A stretch of 34,844 bases of DNA from JANOAR01 sp031411235 (GTDB lineage: Bacteria; Verrucomicrobiota; Verrucomicrobiia; Verrucomicrobiales; Verrucomicrobiaceae). The position numbers were made by a program, and so were the translations under genes. The notes under the pieces were generated by a model. That model was not told where the DNA came from, ran no database searches, and worked only from the letters and a program-made list of their open reading frames with translations. The stretch lies in the NCBI GenBank assembly GCA_031411235.1, contig JANOAR010000161.1, positions 1 to 34,844 on the forward strand, in the 5' to 3' direction. Below, one piece after another: positions 25,301-33,247 of the stretch (the stretch's first letter is position 1; every line of letters starts with the position of its first letter).

Positions 25301-28300
25301 GCGAGCAATGGCACCGGCCAGGCGCGCAGTGGCCGCATCGTGGTTTCGGGGGCGGAGTATGTGGTGAACCAAAGCGTGGTCGTGCCTGATCCGGTCACGT
25401 TCACCACCCAGCCTCTGGGCGGCAGCGTGAACCCGCTGCAAAGTTTCAACCTGAGCGTGGCAGTGAGCGGATCAGCCCCCTTTACCTATCAATGGCGGCG
25501 CAATTTGCAGACCATCGCGGGCGCGACCACCAGCAGCTATGCCATCGTGTCTGCTACTGAAGGTGACCAAGGCTCTTATGATGTCATTGTGAGCAACATT
25601 GTCGGGAGCGTAACCAGCCAGGCTGCAACGGTGAATGTGAACCTCTCTCCTTCAACGGTTACTTCCCCCACCTTCTCGGCGGTGACCGGTACCAGCGCCA
25701 CGCTGGGCGGCAACGTCACCAGCGATGGCTACGCAAGCATCACTTCGCGGGGTGTGGTTTTGTCCCAAACTTCCACCAACAGCAACCCGCAGATTGGCGG
25801 CACCGGGGTGATCAACGTGACAGGCACGGGCACGACTGGGGTGTTCACGGTGAATGCGAGCAGTCTGGCACCCATAACGGCTTACAGCTTTGCCGCTTAT
25901 GCGACCAACAGCCAAGGCACCAGCTACAGCGCCACTGGAAGCTTCGCCACGCTAAGCATCAACGCGAACCTTGCTGGTCTTGTGCTGAGCAGCGGCACAC
26001 TGAGCCCGGTGTTTGCCGCAGCGACGACGAGCTACACGGCCAGTGTGCCGAATGCGACGGCAAGCCTCACCGTGACGCCGACGGTGGCCGACGGGACGGC
26101 TACGGCAAAGGTCAATGGGGTGAGCGTCATCTCGGGCAGCGCCAGCGCGGCCATTGCGCTGAGCGTGGGAGCGAACACCATCACCACGCTGGTGACTGCG
26201 CAGGACGGCACGACAACGAAGACATACACGCTCGTTATTACCCGGCAGGCCCCGCCGACTGTTTCTTCGCCGACTATTGCCGCAGTAACCGGCACCAGCG
26301 CCACGCTCGGAGGCAACGTCTCCAGCGACGGCAATGCGACGATCACGGCGCGGGGTATTGTGCTGTCACCGACTACCACCAACTCCAACCCGCAAATCGG
26401 AGGCACTGGTGTGGTGAACGTGACAGGCACGGGCACGACGGGTGTGTTCACCGTGAATGCGAGCAGTCTGACGCCTGCGACAACTTATAGCTTCGCCGCG
26501 TATGCGACGAACAGCCAGGGCACCAGCTACAGCACCACAGGAACCTTTTCCACACTGAGCAACAATGCGAACCTTTCTACCCTCGTGCTGAGCAGCGGCA
26601 CGCTAAGCCCAGTGTTTGCCTCGGCGACGACGAGCTACACGGCCAGCGTGCCGAATGCGACGGCAAGCCTCACCGTGACGCCGACAGTGGCTGCTGGCAC
26701 GGCTACCGTGAAGGTCAACGGGGTGAGCGTCACCTCGGGCAGCGCCAGCGCATCCATTGCTCTTAACATTGGAGCGAACACCTTCACCACGCTGGTGACT
26801 GCGCAGGACGGCACGACCACAAAGACCTACACGGCGGTGGTGACGCGAATCAGCAACAACGCAAATCTCTCCGGCCTTGTGCTGAGCAGCGGGGCGCTGA
26901 GCCCGGCGTTTGCTGCGGCGACAACGAGCTACACGGCCATCGTGTCGAATGCGACAGCAAGCCTCACGGTGACGCCAACGGTGGCCGATGGCACGGCGAC
27001 GGTGATGGTCAACGGGATAAGCGTAACCTCGGGCAGTGCCAGCGCAGGCATTGCGCTGAATGTGGGAGCCAACACCATCACCACGCTGGTGACGGCGCAG
27101 GATGGCACCACCACAAGGACATACACGACGGTGGTGACGCGCATCAGCAACAACGCGAACCTTTCTGCTCTCGCGCTAAGCAACGGCACGCTAAGTCCTT
27201 CGTTTGTCTCGGCGACGACAAGCTACACGGCCAGCGTGCCGAATGCGACGGCAAGCCTAACCGTGACGCCGACGGTAGCTGATGGGACTGCTACGGTGAA
27301 GGTCAACGGAGTGAGCGTCACTTCGGGCAGCGCCAGCTCGTCCATTGCGCTGAGTGTGGGAGCAAACACGATCACGATGCTGGTGACCGCACAGGACGGC
27401 ACTACCACGAAGAGCTACACAACGGTGGTGACGCGAATCAGCACCAATGCGAACCTCTCCAGTCTTGCGCTGAGCAGCGGCACGCTGAGTCCGGCATTTG
27501 CCTCGGCGACGACGAGCTACACCGCCAGTGTGCCGAATGCGACGGCAAGCCTCACTGTGACGCCCACGTTGGCCGACAGCACGGCGACGGTGATGGTCAA
27601 CGGGGTGAGCGTCGCCTCGGGCAGCGCCAGCGCGGCGATTGCTCTGAGCGCGGGATCAAATACCATCACCACCCTGGTGACTGCACAGGACAGCACCACC
27701 ACCAAGACTTACACGGTCACGATTACTCGTCTGGCCCCTCCGACGGTCGCTACGCCTCTCTATTCCGGAGTGACTGGAACAAGCGCCACGCTGGGAGGCG
27801 ACGTCACCAGCGACGGCAACGCGACGATCACCGCACGAGGTATTGTGCGGGCACCGACCTCCATCAATTCCAACCCACAGATCGGCGGCACCGGCGTGGT
27901 GAACGTGACTGGCACGGGCACGACAGGCGTGTTCACGGTGAACGCGGGAACCCTCGCGCCAATTACAGACTATAGCTTTGCCGCTTATGCGACCAACAGC
28001 CAAGGCACCAGCTACAGCCCCACTGGAACCTTCTCCACGCTGAGCAACAACGCGAGCCTATCTATTCTCGCGCTAAGCAACGGCGCGCTAAGTCCAGCGT
28101 TTGCCTCGGCGACGACGAGCTACACGGCCAGCGTACCGAATGCGACGGCAAGCCTCATGGTGACGCCTACTGTGGTTGACGGGACGGCTTTGGTGAGGGT
28201 CAATGGGGTGAGCGTGACATCAGGAAGCGCCAGCGCGGCCATTGCGCTGAACGTGGGATCGAACATCATCACCACCGTGGTGACTGCGCAGGACGGCACT

Positions 28301-31300
28301 ACCACCAAGACTTACACGGTTACTATTACTCGTCTGGCCCCTCCGTTGGTCTCTATGCCAACCAGCACCGCAGTGACCGGCACCAGCGTCACGCTGGGCG
28401 GAAATGTCACCAGCGATGGCTTCGCAGGTATCACTTCGCGGGGCGTGGTACTTTCGCAAACATCCACCAACAACAGCCCCGAGATCGGCGGCACTGGCGT
28501 AATCAACGTGGCTGGCATCGGCACGACTGGTGTATTCACGGTGAATTTCAGCAGTCTTACTCCTGGTACAGCCTACAGCTTTGCCGCCTACGCCACTAAC
28601 AGCGAGGGCACCAGCTACAGTATCACGGGAGCCATCACCACGCTGAGCAACAACGCGAACCTTGGCGGTCTCGTGCTGAGCAGTGGCACTCTCAGCCCAG
28701 CGTTCACTAGTAGCACCTTTGGTTACTCGGTCAGCTTGCCTGGTTCAGTGAGTGCCATCGCGATAACGCCGACTTTAGCCGACGCCACGGCGGGCGTAAC
28801 CATCAACGGCATGGCGGTAGCCTCGGGCACGGCGAGCGCCTCCATCAGCGTGGGACTCCAGGGCACGATCATCAGTCTTGTGGTGACCGCGCAGGACGGT
28901 ATAACCACTCAGAGCTACACCATCTCTGTCAATGGGCCCATACTGGTTGTGCAGCAAAATGGCACGAGTTTGGTTCGCGGCGCTGGCATCAGCGATTTCG
29001 GTGGGCAGGTGCCAGGCAGAACAGTCGCCCGCATGTTCACTGTAAAGAATGCAGGCAAGGCGGTCTTGACTGGGTTTGGCTTCTCTTTCAATGGAGCCAA
29101 CGCTGTTGATTTCACGGTTACCACGCCTCCAGCGGCAAGCGTGTCATCGGGAGGCTCGACGACGTTCACTGTCACCTTCAACCCAAGTGACTTGGGCGCG
29201 CGATCCGCGACGCTGCACATCTCCAGCAATGATACGATCAACGGCCCGTTCGATGTCAACCTGGCTGGCATCGGAGCCGCTATGCCTGCCATCACGGCCC
29301 AGCCAGCTTCACTATTGGTGGGTGTGGGCCTGCCTGCCACTTTCACCGTGGCTGCAAGCGGCGGTGCCTTGAGTTACCAGTGGCTGCTAAATAATGGAGT
29401 GGTTCCTGGCGCGACAGGCAGCAGCTACAGTATTCCAGCCACCGCGCTTGGGAACGCCGGAAGCTACTCGGTCACAGTCTCCAATGCCGCAGGATCGGCC
29501 AACAGCCTTGTCGCCAATCTGGGTGTCGTTAGTTTGGCATCCTCCACTGTATCCTTGGTCAAAGGCAAATCCATCACGCTGACAGCATCGGCAGCCGGCC
29601 CAAACCTCACCTATCAGTGGCGGAAGAGCGGATCATCGTTAGCCGACGGTATTAATCCCGTGAACAGCCTCGGGACTATTGCGGGAAGCACCTCATCAAA
29701 GCTGTCGATCACGAATTCTGTAACCGCTGACGGCAACAACTATGACTGCCTCGTGACAATGCCCATCCCACAAAGCCCCGGCACTTTTTTGAACCTGGCC
29801 AGCGGCGGCTCTATTGTTAATATTATTATCGCCAAACCGACACTTGATCCCTTCACGCCTAGGACTTGGATAGTCGGCGGCACAGTCACGGATGTGGTTA
29901 CGGCACAGAACTATCCCACGAGTTATAAGGTCACAGGACAACCAGCGGGTGTGGCGATAGACGCAAAAGGGCATTTTTATGGCAAACCGACGGTAGCAAT
30001 TTTAACGGACACTATTTACCGAATCACCATCACGGCCAGCAATCCTGATGGTACGAGTGCGCCGTTGATCACGAATGTTACCGTGAAGGCCTTGCCGCGC
30101 GAGACGATTGGTGATTTCAATGGGCTGGTGGACCGCGATGCCGCACTCACCCGTGGTTATGGTGGGACAATCAAAGTTGCCACGCTGAACTCTGGAATTT
30201 TTAGCGGCAAACTAGCACTTGGAGCACAGAGCTACAGCTTCACGGGCCAACGCCTTAATGCCTCCGATGGGGCTGATCCCTCTGCGACCGTGATTATCGC
30301 CAGGACTTTGCCGCTGCCCAAATTGACGCTGGCATTCAGCATCGACCAATATTCTGGCGAGCTGTATGGCTCGGTCAGCGACGGCGTAAACGCCCCCGTG
30401 AGTGTGAATGCATGGCACAATCCCTGGAATGCAGTGAGCAACAAGGCCCCGCTGGCCGCCATTTACACCAGCGAGTTGGCTCTTGGCCTTGCCCTCGCTG
30501 GTACCACCAGCACGCCTGGCAATGTGGCCTATCCGCAAGGCACTGGTTATGGGACACTGACCATAAGCACATCTGGTGTGGCCACCTGGGCTGGCAAGGT
30601 GGCAGATGGAGCTGTTACCACGGCCAGCACCACAATGGGACCGACCGGTGATGTTCCACTGCATTTTATGCTCTATAAAAACACTGGCTCCGCCCACGGC
30701 TGGGTGACAGCCAGCGCCGACAGCGTGAGCAATCCCTCAAATAGCGGTCTGCGTTTGCTCGATGGCAGCCTCGACTGGATGAAGAGCCAAGCAGCCAGCA
30801 GTGCCGACCGTAGTTACAACGCGGGCTTCCTGCTGCATAGCCTTACTGTCATTGGTGGTGAGTACGTGAAGCCTGGCACCAGTATGGTCATACTCGGCCT
30901 CACAGATGGAGGTGTCGGAACTACTAATGCGAAGCTTGTCTTCAGCGAAGGTGGTCTGACTGGCCCCGCGCCCATTGTGGCTGCTACCAATGCAACTGCT
31001 GCTAACAAGAGTTTCCGAATCGCCGCCACAACCCAGGCGGTCACTTTGCCGACGTCCGCGAATAATCCCGCAGGCCTCACCTTGAGTCTCAAGGCAAGCA
31101 CTGGCGCATTCAGCGGGAGTTTCGTCTTGAAGGGTGATCAGGATCCCACCGCCACCAAAGTAAGCCTGCTATCACGCACCGTGAGCTATTACGGCCTTTT
31201 AGTGCCACGAGTGGGAGTTAAGCACGGCGTGGGCTTCTTGCTATTACCCGAACTGCCGTCTCTCGGCTTACCGATTACAACTCTGAGCACCTCGCCAATT

Positions 31301-31336
31301 TATTCAGGAAAGGTGCTTCTGGAAGCGGGACCGTAG
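22295..31336 (+). CDS. Giant modular adhesin-like surface protein (frameshifted at 5' end)
   Basis: 3013 residues from the first usable (TTG) codon; ~3,100 if joined to 22023. Order by nucleotide: BACON-type domains to ~23068; two LamG-like sandwiches (~23090-23670 and ~23745-24575, the second ending in IDDVAIYNEELSEQEIRALF); rest of the interrupted BACON and three more (24581-25375); Ig-like (~25390-25640); four FN3-like and seven cadherin-like modules (25655-28930); ASPM/Hydin-type choice-of-anchor domain (28935-29280); two Ig-like domains (29285-29830); a He_PIG-like Ig domain (~29835-30090); and a ~410-residue C-terminal beta domain ending TSPIYSGKVLLE, a type I associate with Verrucomicrobia surface proteins. 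No transmembrane anchor or LPXTG is seen. It is likely an exported adhesin or polymer binder. GC drops sharply in the LamG part. Confidence 0.85.
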   Translation: MDGNTHTVIETGYPATLTPNLVNTDHNGTSGTISVNASAGVSWTAVSNLPWLTLSPSSGTGFGTVTYSIASYANVATQTGLATIAGQTFTVNQTGVAVVVSPATVSKGQGSDIILLDLTALATTNWTISPQVPWISVVDGGSGQGSSAIVLAASSNPSYLARTGMVNFGSFVVTVTQDPLTTAALDINPKNTTASYQGAVGNIAVSASPDAPWTASSLSPWITLGTGSSSGISNGNIGYVVSSNPTISTRTGQILVNGPPPSSSAHDFTRGLLLCFNGRNDFARSAIQISGPSSYPVFDGTSRAYLPDAARKATSDWALAFTFTHNSNGAIHQLMGYNAGGQTLAAWVDINNNLNVRVGTNVQIIGDVGVMAGQSYFVLMQGSTSDVQVFLCVTGNAPVQKLAFTTPNSIFPPNTNLSPVEIGGSSFPTTGNFVGTLNFLSVHDRKLTGFEIQNYLQTTPFTDLGGSPLSSLSIQRTSALVTPAAALLLRGNILDQISGGVNAVGLVNTTGNQLLMDLFGSLDRYGRLGESLKIHASGQRLNKNGGFNSLSFWVKSSNTQNQNIWGFGATGGLVWSRLKYTAKSNLGQTINSYLNSSASGQTFYSIHTDANSAISIQQTKVTAGAFYPDVTHSNPPNTVYNSPYTYSLVGYDTGWDPTKNSQLSTGQLVPNQWHHIGLSLSASGVVTLILDGVNVGSMAGFSSDLSGQQFQNIGGDSYPSWINKPASMANLANQSFEGEIDDVAIYNEELSEQEIRALFSTQQPVQVIHSVSQGVSPITLTPANPIASANGGEVDTQLTLADNVTWTASSDSAWLTMLSSASGAGPGIVKWQAATNPTVYQRQATVTVAGATAVISQLGRTVTVSSGSVVLSPDGGSVNISVSAEAGASWNAVPVDSWLSVIAGATGVGTGSVTIVADPYNQTTSSRTGTVIVAGKTVYVTQRGYTLTVSPTAAQFYSVASSANISVAAPVSAIWSAIASDPWITITGGFNGMGTGTIYYTVASNGTGQARSGRIVVSGAEYVVNQSVVVPDPVTFTTQPLGGSVNPLQSFNLSVAVSGSAPFTYQWRRNLQTIAGATTSSYAIVSATEGDQGSYDVIVSNIVGSVTSQAATVNVNLSPSTVTSPTFSAVTGTSATLGGNVTSDGYASITSRGVVLSQTSTNSNPQIGGTGVINVTGTGTTGVFTVNASSLAPITAYSFAAYATNSQGTSYSATGSFATLSINANLAGLVLSSGTLSPVFAAATTSYTASVPNATASLTVTPTVADGTATAKVNGVSVISGSASAAIALSVGANTITTLVTAQDGTTTKTYTLVITRQAPPTVSSPTIAAVTGTSATLGGNVSSDGNATITARGIVLSPTTTNSNPQIGGTGVVNVTGTGTTGVFTVNASSLTPATTYSFAAYATNSQGTSYSTTGTFSTLSNNANLSTLVLSSGTLSPVFASATTSYTASVPNATASLTVTPTVAAGTATVKVNGVSVTSGSASASIALNIGANTFTTLVTAQDGTTTKTYTAVVTRISNNANLSGLVLSSGALSPAFAAATTSYTAIVSNATASLTVTPTVADGTATVMVNGISVTSGSASAGIALNVGANTITTLVTAQDGTTTRTYTTVVTRISNNANLSALALSNGTLSPSFVSATTSYTASVPNATASLTVTPTVADGTATVKVNGVSVTSGSASSSIALSVGANTITMLVTAQDGTTTKSYTTVVTRISTNANLSSLALSSGTLSPAFASATTSYTASVPNATASLTVTPTLADSTATVMVNGVSVASGSASAAIALSAGSNTITTLVTAQDSTTTKTYTVTITRLAPPTVATPLYSGVTGTSATLGGDVTSDGNATITARGIVRAPTSINSNPQIGGTGVVNVTGTGTTGVFTVNAGTLAPITDYSFAAYATNSQGTSYSPTGTFSTLSNNASLSILALSNGALSPAFASATTSYTASVPNATASLMVTPTVVDGTALVRVNGVSVTSGSASAAIALNVGSNIITTVVTAQDGTTTKTYTVTITRLAPPLVSMPTSTAVTGTSVTLGGNVTSDGFAGITSRGVVLSQTSTNNSPEIGGTGVINVAGIGTTGVFTVNFSSLTPGTAYSFAAYATNSEGTSYSITGAITTLSNNANLGGLVLSSGTLSPAFTSSTFGYSVSLPGSVSAIAITPTLADATAGVTINGMAVASGTASASISVGLQGTIISLVVTAQDGITTQSYTISVNGPILVVQQNGTSLVRGAGISDFGGQVPGRTVARMFTVKNAGKAVLTGFGFSFNGANAVDFTVTTPPAASVSSGGSTTFTVTFNPSDLGARSATLHISSNDTINGPFDVNLAGIGAAMPAITAQPASLLVGVGLPATFTVAASGGALSYQWLLNNGVVPGATGSSYSIPATALGNAGSYSVTVSNAAGSANSLVANLGVVSLASSTVSLVKGKSITLTASAAGPNLTYQWRKSGSSLADGINPVNSLGTIAGSTSSKLSITNSVTADGNNYDCLVTMPIPQSPGTFLNLASGGSIVNIIIAKPTLDPFTPRTWIVGGTVTDVVTAQNYPTSYKVTGQPAGVAIDAKGHFYGKPTVAILTDTIYRITITASNPDGTSAPLITNVTVKALPRETIGDFNGLVDRDAALTRGYGGTIKVATLNSGIFSGKLALGAQSYSFTGQRLNASDGADPSATVIIARTLPLPKLTLAFSIDQYSGELYGSVSDGVNAPVSVNAWHNPWNAVSNKAPLAAIYTSELALGLALAGTTSTPGNVAYPQGTGYGTLTISTSGVATWAGKVADGAVTTASTTMGPTGDVPLHFMLYKNTGSAHGWVTASADSVSNPSNSGLRLLDGSLDWMKSQAASSADRSYNAGFLLHSLTVIGGEYVKPGTSMVILGLTDGGVGTTNAKLVFSEGGLTGPAPIVAATNATAANKSFRIAATTQAVTLPTSANNPAGLTLSLKASTGAFSGSFVLKGDQDPTATKVSLLSRTVSYYGLLVPRVGVKHGVGFLLLPELPSLGLPITTLSTSPIYSGKVLLEAGP
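23069..24580 (+). other. AT-rich double LamG insertion inside a BACON domain
   Basis: The BACON strand ending TISTRTGQILVNG at 23068 is continued by QPVQVIHSVSQG at 24581, just as TGTVIVAG-KTVYVTQRG runs on without interruption in the next BACON domain. The intervening 1512 bases are an exact number of codons (504) encoding two LamG-like sandwiches. Sampled lines in the insert are about 35-45% GC, against about 65% in the modules downstream, so the insert has a different base history. Confidence 0.7.
25655..28930 (+). repeat. Array of FN3-like and cadherin-like modules
   Basis: FN3-like modules (signature SATLGGNVTSDG) begin near 25655, 26252, 27738 and 28341. Cadherin-like modules (signature NANL..L.LSSGTLSP.F) begin at 25961, 26564, 26858, 27152, 27446, 28049 and 28652. 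Four consecutive cadherin-like units (26564-27737) are spaced exactly 294 bases (98 residues). The pattern is F-C-F-C-C-C-C-F-C-F-C. The units are very similar at DNA level, with shared strings such as CCGAATGCGACGGCAAGCCT, which indicates recent tandem duplication or gene conversion. Confidence 0.85.
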
Positions 31337-31856
31337 CTTGGCCATACTCTCGCATGTTGAACGAAGCCTCGCGCACCGCCTTGCGCTTGGCGAGTTCCAA
31401 GCCGCTATTTTCAACAACCGCAGCCGATGCTCTAGTTTCTAGGATTTTTCGGGGCTGCGGCGGTAATGCGTAAGCGTCACCGTAAGTGCCGTTGGATAGA
31501 GGTCGCGTGGGACAGGTCGGAGTGTTTTGGATTCCGACGTTTATGGATGGAAACCAAATCATTTTGAAGCAGGACCGACTTGAATGGTGGGTTCGGAGAG
31601 GGCGAGGGGCTCCGAACAAAGCTGAGCTTCGTCCCTCGTCCCGCTTTCTTCGCAGCGCTGAACTGACGTGAACGGTTGATTAGGAGAAGGCGAGGAGGGG
31701 AGGTGGTGGCTGTCCCTGTATCGCGGTCTCTTTGTCGCGCACCGCAGGGCCACCCGAGGCAGCGCCCAACGGCTTCTCGATAGGCTTTGCAAGTGGCTCT
31801 ATTTGCCGGGAATCAGCCCGCTGGACATCCAAAACCCAACGAGGTAGAACCTAATC
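31337..31856. other. Gene-free interval after the giant adhesin gene
   Basis: 520 bases with no supported gene. It contains a perfect 8-bp inverted repeat GTTCGGAG (31591-31598) / CTCCGAAC (31610-31617) with an 11-base loop but no T run, so not a standard terminator. The minus-strand open frames spanning it resemble no known protein. It may be relic DNA at the edge of the accessory block that follows. Confidence 0.5.
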
Positions 31857-32154
31857 ATGACAGCCACGTTTGAACGCATCAAAAAGGACATCCGAAGCCT
31901 CGAACCTCGTGAGGCCGAGTTGCTGTTTCGCGATCTTCAATACGAGTATGTGAGGCCGTCAGCGGACGATGACAACGAGGTATCTGCCCAGACAGAATGG
32001 GATGCCGAGATCGCAGAACGGGTGAAGGACGTTGAAGAAGGCAGGGTGGAACTGATGTCCGGGCGCGGAACTCCGTCGCGGTACGGATGCTTTGCTTGCT
32101 GAACTAGGCCTCAAGCCTGGTCACGCAGGAAAGGGCCAGGGGGGCGATTCTTGA
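31857..32154 (+). pseudogene. Frameshifted addiction-module antitoxin-like gene
   Basis: The first frame (31857-32102) reads MTATFERIKKDIRSLEPREA, then EWDAEIAERVKDVEEGRVELMSG, which is the layout of small unstable antitoxin proteins (helical N part, then AEI..RV.....G.VE). After SG the frame runs into GRGTPSRYGCFAC and stops. If one G of the GGG at 32061-32063 is removed, the reading continues as SGAELRRGTDALLAELGLKP and ends at 32152-32154, the expected C terminus of the family (DALFAELGL type). So a one-base insertion has broken it, or the base is a sequencing error. No toxin gene is found on either side. Confidence 0.65.
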
Positions 32155-32317
32155 CAGCCACTGCCTTGCTGCCCCTTTTCTGCTCCACCCCGGTACCCAA
32201 GGCATTGCCAACATCGACCTGCCGCCATGACAGGCGATGAGGTTAGCAATTCCAACAATCCCACTTTGACAACCCCTCTGCCCCCGGCGAAAACCCGTCC
32301 GCGATAACCAACCGCAC

Positions 32318-32388
32318 GCGGGTGTAGCTCAATGGTAGAGCAGGTGCTTCCCAAGCATCATACGTCAGTTCGATTCTGATCACCCGCT
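32318..32388 (+). tRNA. tRNA-Gly (anticodon CCC)
   Basis: Complete cloverleaf: acceptor GCGGGTG (32318-32324) pairs perfectly with CACCCGC (32381-32387), discriminator T at 32388. D arm GCTC/GAGC with loop AATGGTA, anticodon stem GGTGC/GCATC with loop TTCCCAA (anticodon 32350-32352), 4-base variable loop, T arm GTCAG/CTGAT with loop TTCGATT. The CCA end is not encoded. Anticodon CCC reads GGG codons. Phage-like genes begin right after it, so its 3' half is a candidate integration site. Confidence 0.95.
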
Positions 32389-32480
32389 CTCCTTGTAAAA
32401 TCAAGCGCTGGAGATTCTGAGAGGTTTAAATGGGAAAAGCAACGGGAAAAAAGGCGTGCGGCGGTGTGGAGCGGTTGTTT

Positions 32481-32747
32481 TCACGCTGACTGCATTGCGG
32501 CCTTGGCCACACGCTTCAAGACGAGGTAGCCCATCAAGTCCCACTCGGCGTCTTCCCCTGCGGCGTGGCCTCGGGCGATGCGGGAGAGCTTGTCGTCCAT
32601 GCGCACGTTGATTTGCTCCAAGGTGTCGGCGCGGGAGAAGATGCGCACTGGATCAAGGGCGCTGTTGCCGTAGGCGGCATTTTTGGCGAGCAACATGGCC
32701 TTGAGGGCGTCGCACGTTTCGGCGATGGCGGTTTGAGTGGGAGTCAT
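32481..32747 (-). CDS. Phage-type small protein, LexA-box controlled
   Basis: 88 residues from MTPTQTA. The pattern KNAAYGNSALDPVRIFSRA, then EQINVRMDDKLSRIARG and EWDLMGYLVLKRVA is one I know from small proteins of tailed phages and plasmids, possibly related to MazG-like or DUF1599 nucleotide-associated domains; the function is unestablished. I chose the start at 32747 because the family begins there and the longer frame to 32918 would cross the regulatory site. A 14-bp palindrome matching the Verrucomicrobia LexA motif ends 27 bases upstream, so induction by DNA damage is likely. It points toward the tRNA-Gly gene. Confidence 0.7.
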   Translation of the reverse strand: MTPTQTAIAETCDALKAMLLAKNAAYGNSALDPVRIFSRADTLEQINVRMDDKLSRIARGHAAGEDAEWDLMGYLVLKRVAKAAMQSA

Positions 32748-32774
32748 TGGAAAAAATGAAAGTTGGTTGCGTAT

Positions 32775-32788
32775 TGTTCGATTGAACA
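32775..32788. promoter_or_regulatory. LexA box (Verrucomicrobia-type)
   Basis: TGTTC-GATT-GAACA, a perfect 14-bp match to TGTTC-N4-GAACA, the LexA motif I recall being reported for Verrucomicrobia (Verrucomicrobium spinosum recA). It lies 27 bases upstream of the minus-strand start at 32747, where a repressor would cover the promoter. Confidence 0.75.
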
Positions 32789-32863
32789 GTAGAGCCTTGG
32801 CCATGCAAATCTTCGACTTCATCTGCCTTCTGCCGCGATGCTCTATGACGTGGGGAGTTGGCG

Positions 32864-33124
32864 TTAAGCCAGTAAGTAAGCAAGAGCCGCGATAGGAGCA
32901 ATCAGCCAGACGAGGCAACCTCCGCCGGTGCCTGTGCCAATGGCAGCAAAGGCCAGTGCTTTAATTTTCGGGGAAACCTTCACAGCTCCTCTCGCCACGG
33001 CTTTCACGAAGTCCGTCACCGTGGCGAATCCATGCGCCTTGGCCTGAGCGGCTAAGAGTGCTTTTTCTTCATCGGTCATCCATAGGTTGACCCGTTTTTG
33101 ATCTTTTCCTCGTTGTCCAGGCAT
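32864..33124 (-). CDS. Ribbon-helix-helix protein with C-terminal membrane segment
   Basis: 86 residues from MPGQRGKDQ. Residues 10-48 have the ribbon-helix-helix pattern: strand KRVNLWMT, helix EEKALLAAQAKAHG, helix TVTDFVKAVARG, as in MobC/CopG-like DNA-binding proteins. From ~56 on the sequence is strongly hydrophobic (ALAFAAIG, then CLVWLIAPIAALAYLLA), enough for a membrane span or hairpin. A membrane-tethered RHH protein is unusual. The start at 33124 was chosen because the longer frame to 33352 translates the operator palindromes. It is divergent from the RHH gene at 33248, sharing the operator region. Confidence 0.65.
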   Translation of the reverse strand: MPGQRGKDQKRVNLWMTDEEKALLAAQAKAHGFATVTDFVKAVARGAVKVSPKIKALAFAAIGTGTGGGCLVWLIAPIAALAYLLA

Positions 33125-33138
33125 TGAGGAATAACAGG

Positions 33139-33152
33139 GGTGGAATGCCACC
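33139..33152. promoter_or_regulatory. Operator palindrome copy 1
   Basis: GGTGGAATGCCACC, one base off the perfect palindrome of the other two copies. It lies 14 bases upstream of the minus-strand RHH/membrane gene start, a position suited to repression of that gene. Confidence 0.65.
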
Positions 33153-33164
33153 TCACAACAGAAA

Positions 33165-33198
33165 AAATCAATTTGTGAAAAATTACTCAAATTGATTT
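33165..33198. promoter_or_regulatory. 11-bp inverted repeat in the divergent control region
   Basis: AAATCAATTTG (33165-33175) and CAAATTGATTT (33188-33198) are perfect complements around a 12-base AT-rich spacer (TGAAAAATTACT). It sits between operator copies 1 and 2. It may be a second regulator's site or a cruciform; with no T run and near-midway position it is not a terminator for either gene. Confidence 0.6.
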
Positions 33199-33202
33199 GA
33201 CG

Positions 33203-33216
33203 GGTGGAATTCCACC
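33203..33216. promoter_or_regulatory. Operator palindrome copy 2
   Basis: GGTGGAATTCCACC, a perfect 14-bp palindrome, identical to copy 3 and centred 24 bases from it. It lies 31 bases upstream of the plus-strand RHH gene. Confidence 0.7.
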
Positions 33217-33226
33217 TCGTAACACT

Positions 33227-33240
33227 GGTGGAATTCCACC
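33227..33240. promoter_or_regulatory. Operator palindrome copy 3
   Basis: GGTGGAATTCCACC, a perfect palindrome ending 7 bases before the ATG at 33248. Occupancy would block initiation of the plus-strand RHH gene. RHH dimers typically bind short palindromes of this sort in arrays. Confidence 0.7.
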
Positions 33241-33247
33241 ACGAACC

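Noticed and set aside
26032..28539. Series of similar minus-strand frames of 60-140 residues under the cadherin-like array
   Set aside because: They are the repeated shadow of the plus-strand modules and recur only because the DNA repeats do.
31275..31619. 114-residue minus-strand frame after the adhesin gene
   Set aside because: It overlaps the adhesin 3' end and has no family match; it may be relic sequence.
33197..33247. Upstream in-frame start for the plus-strand RHH gene
   Set aside because: The extra residues are two operator palindromes translated (repeated GGIPPR); the RHH fold begins after 33248.
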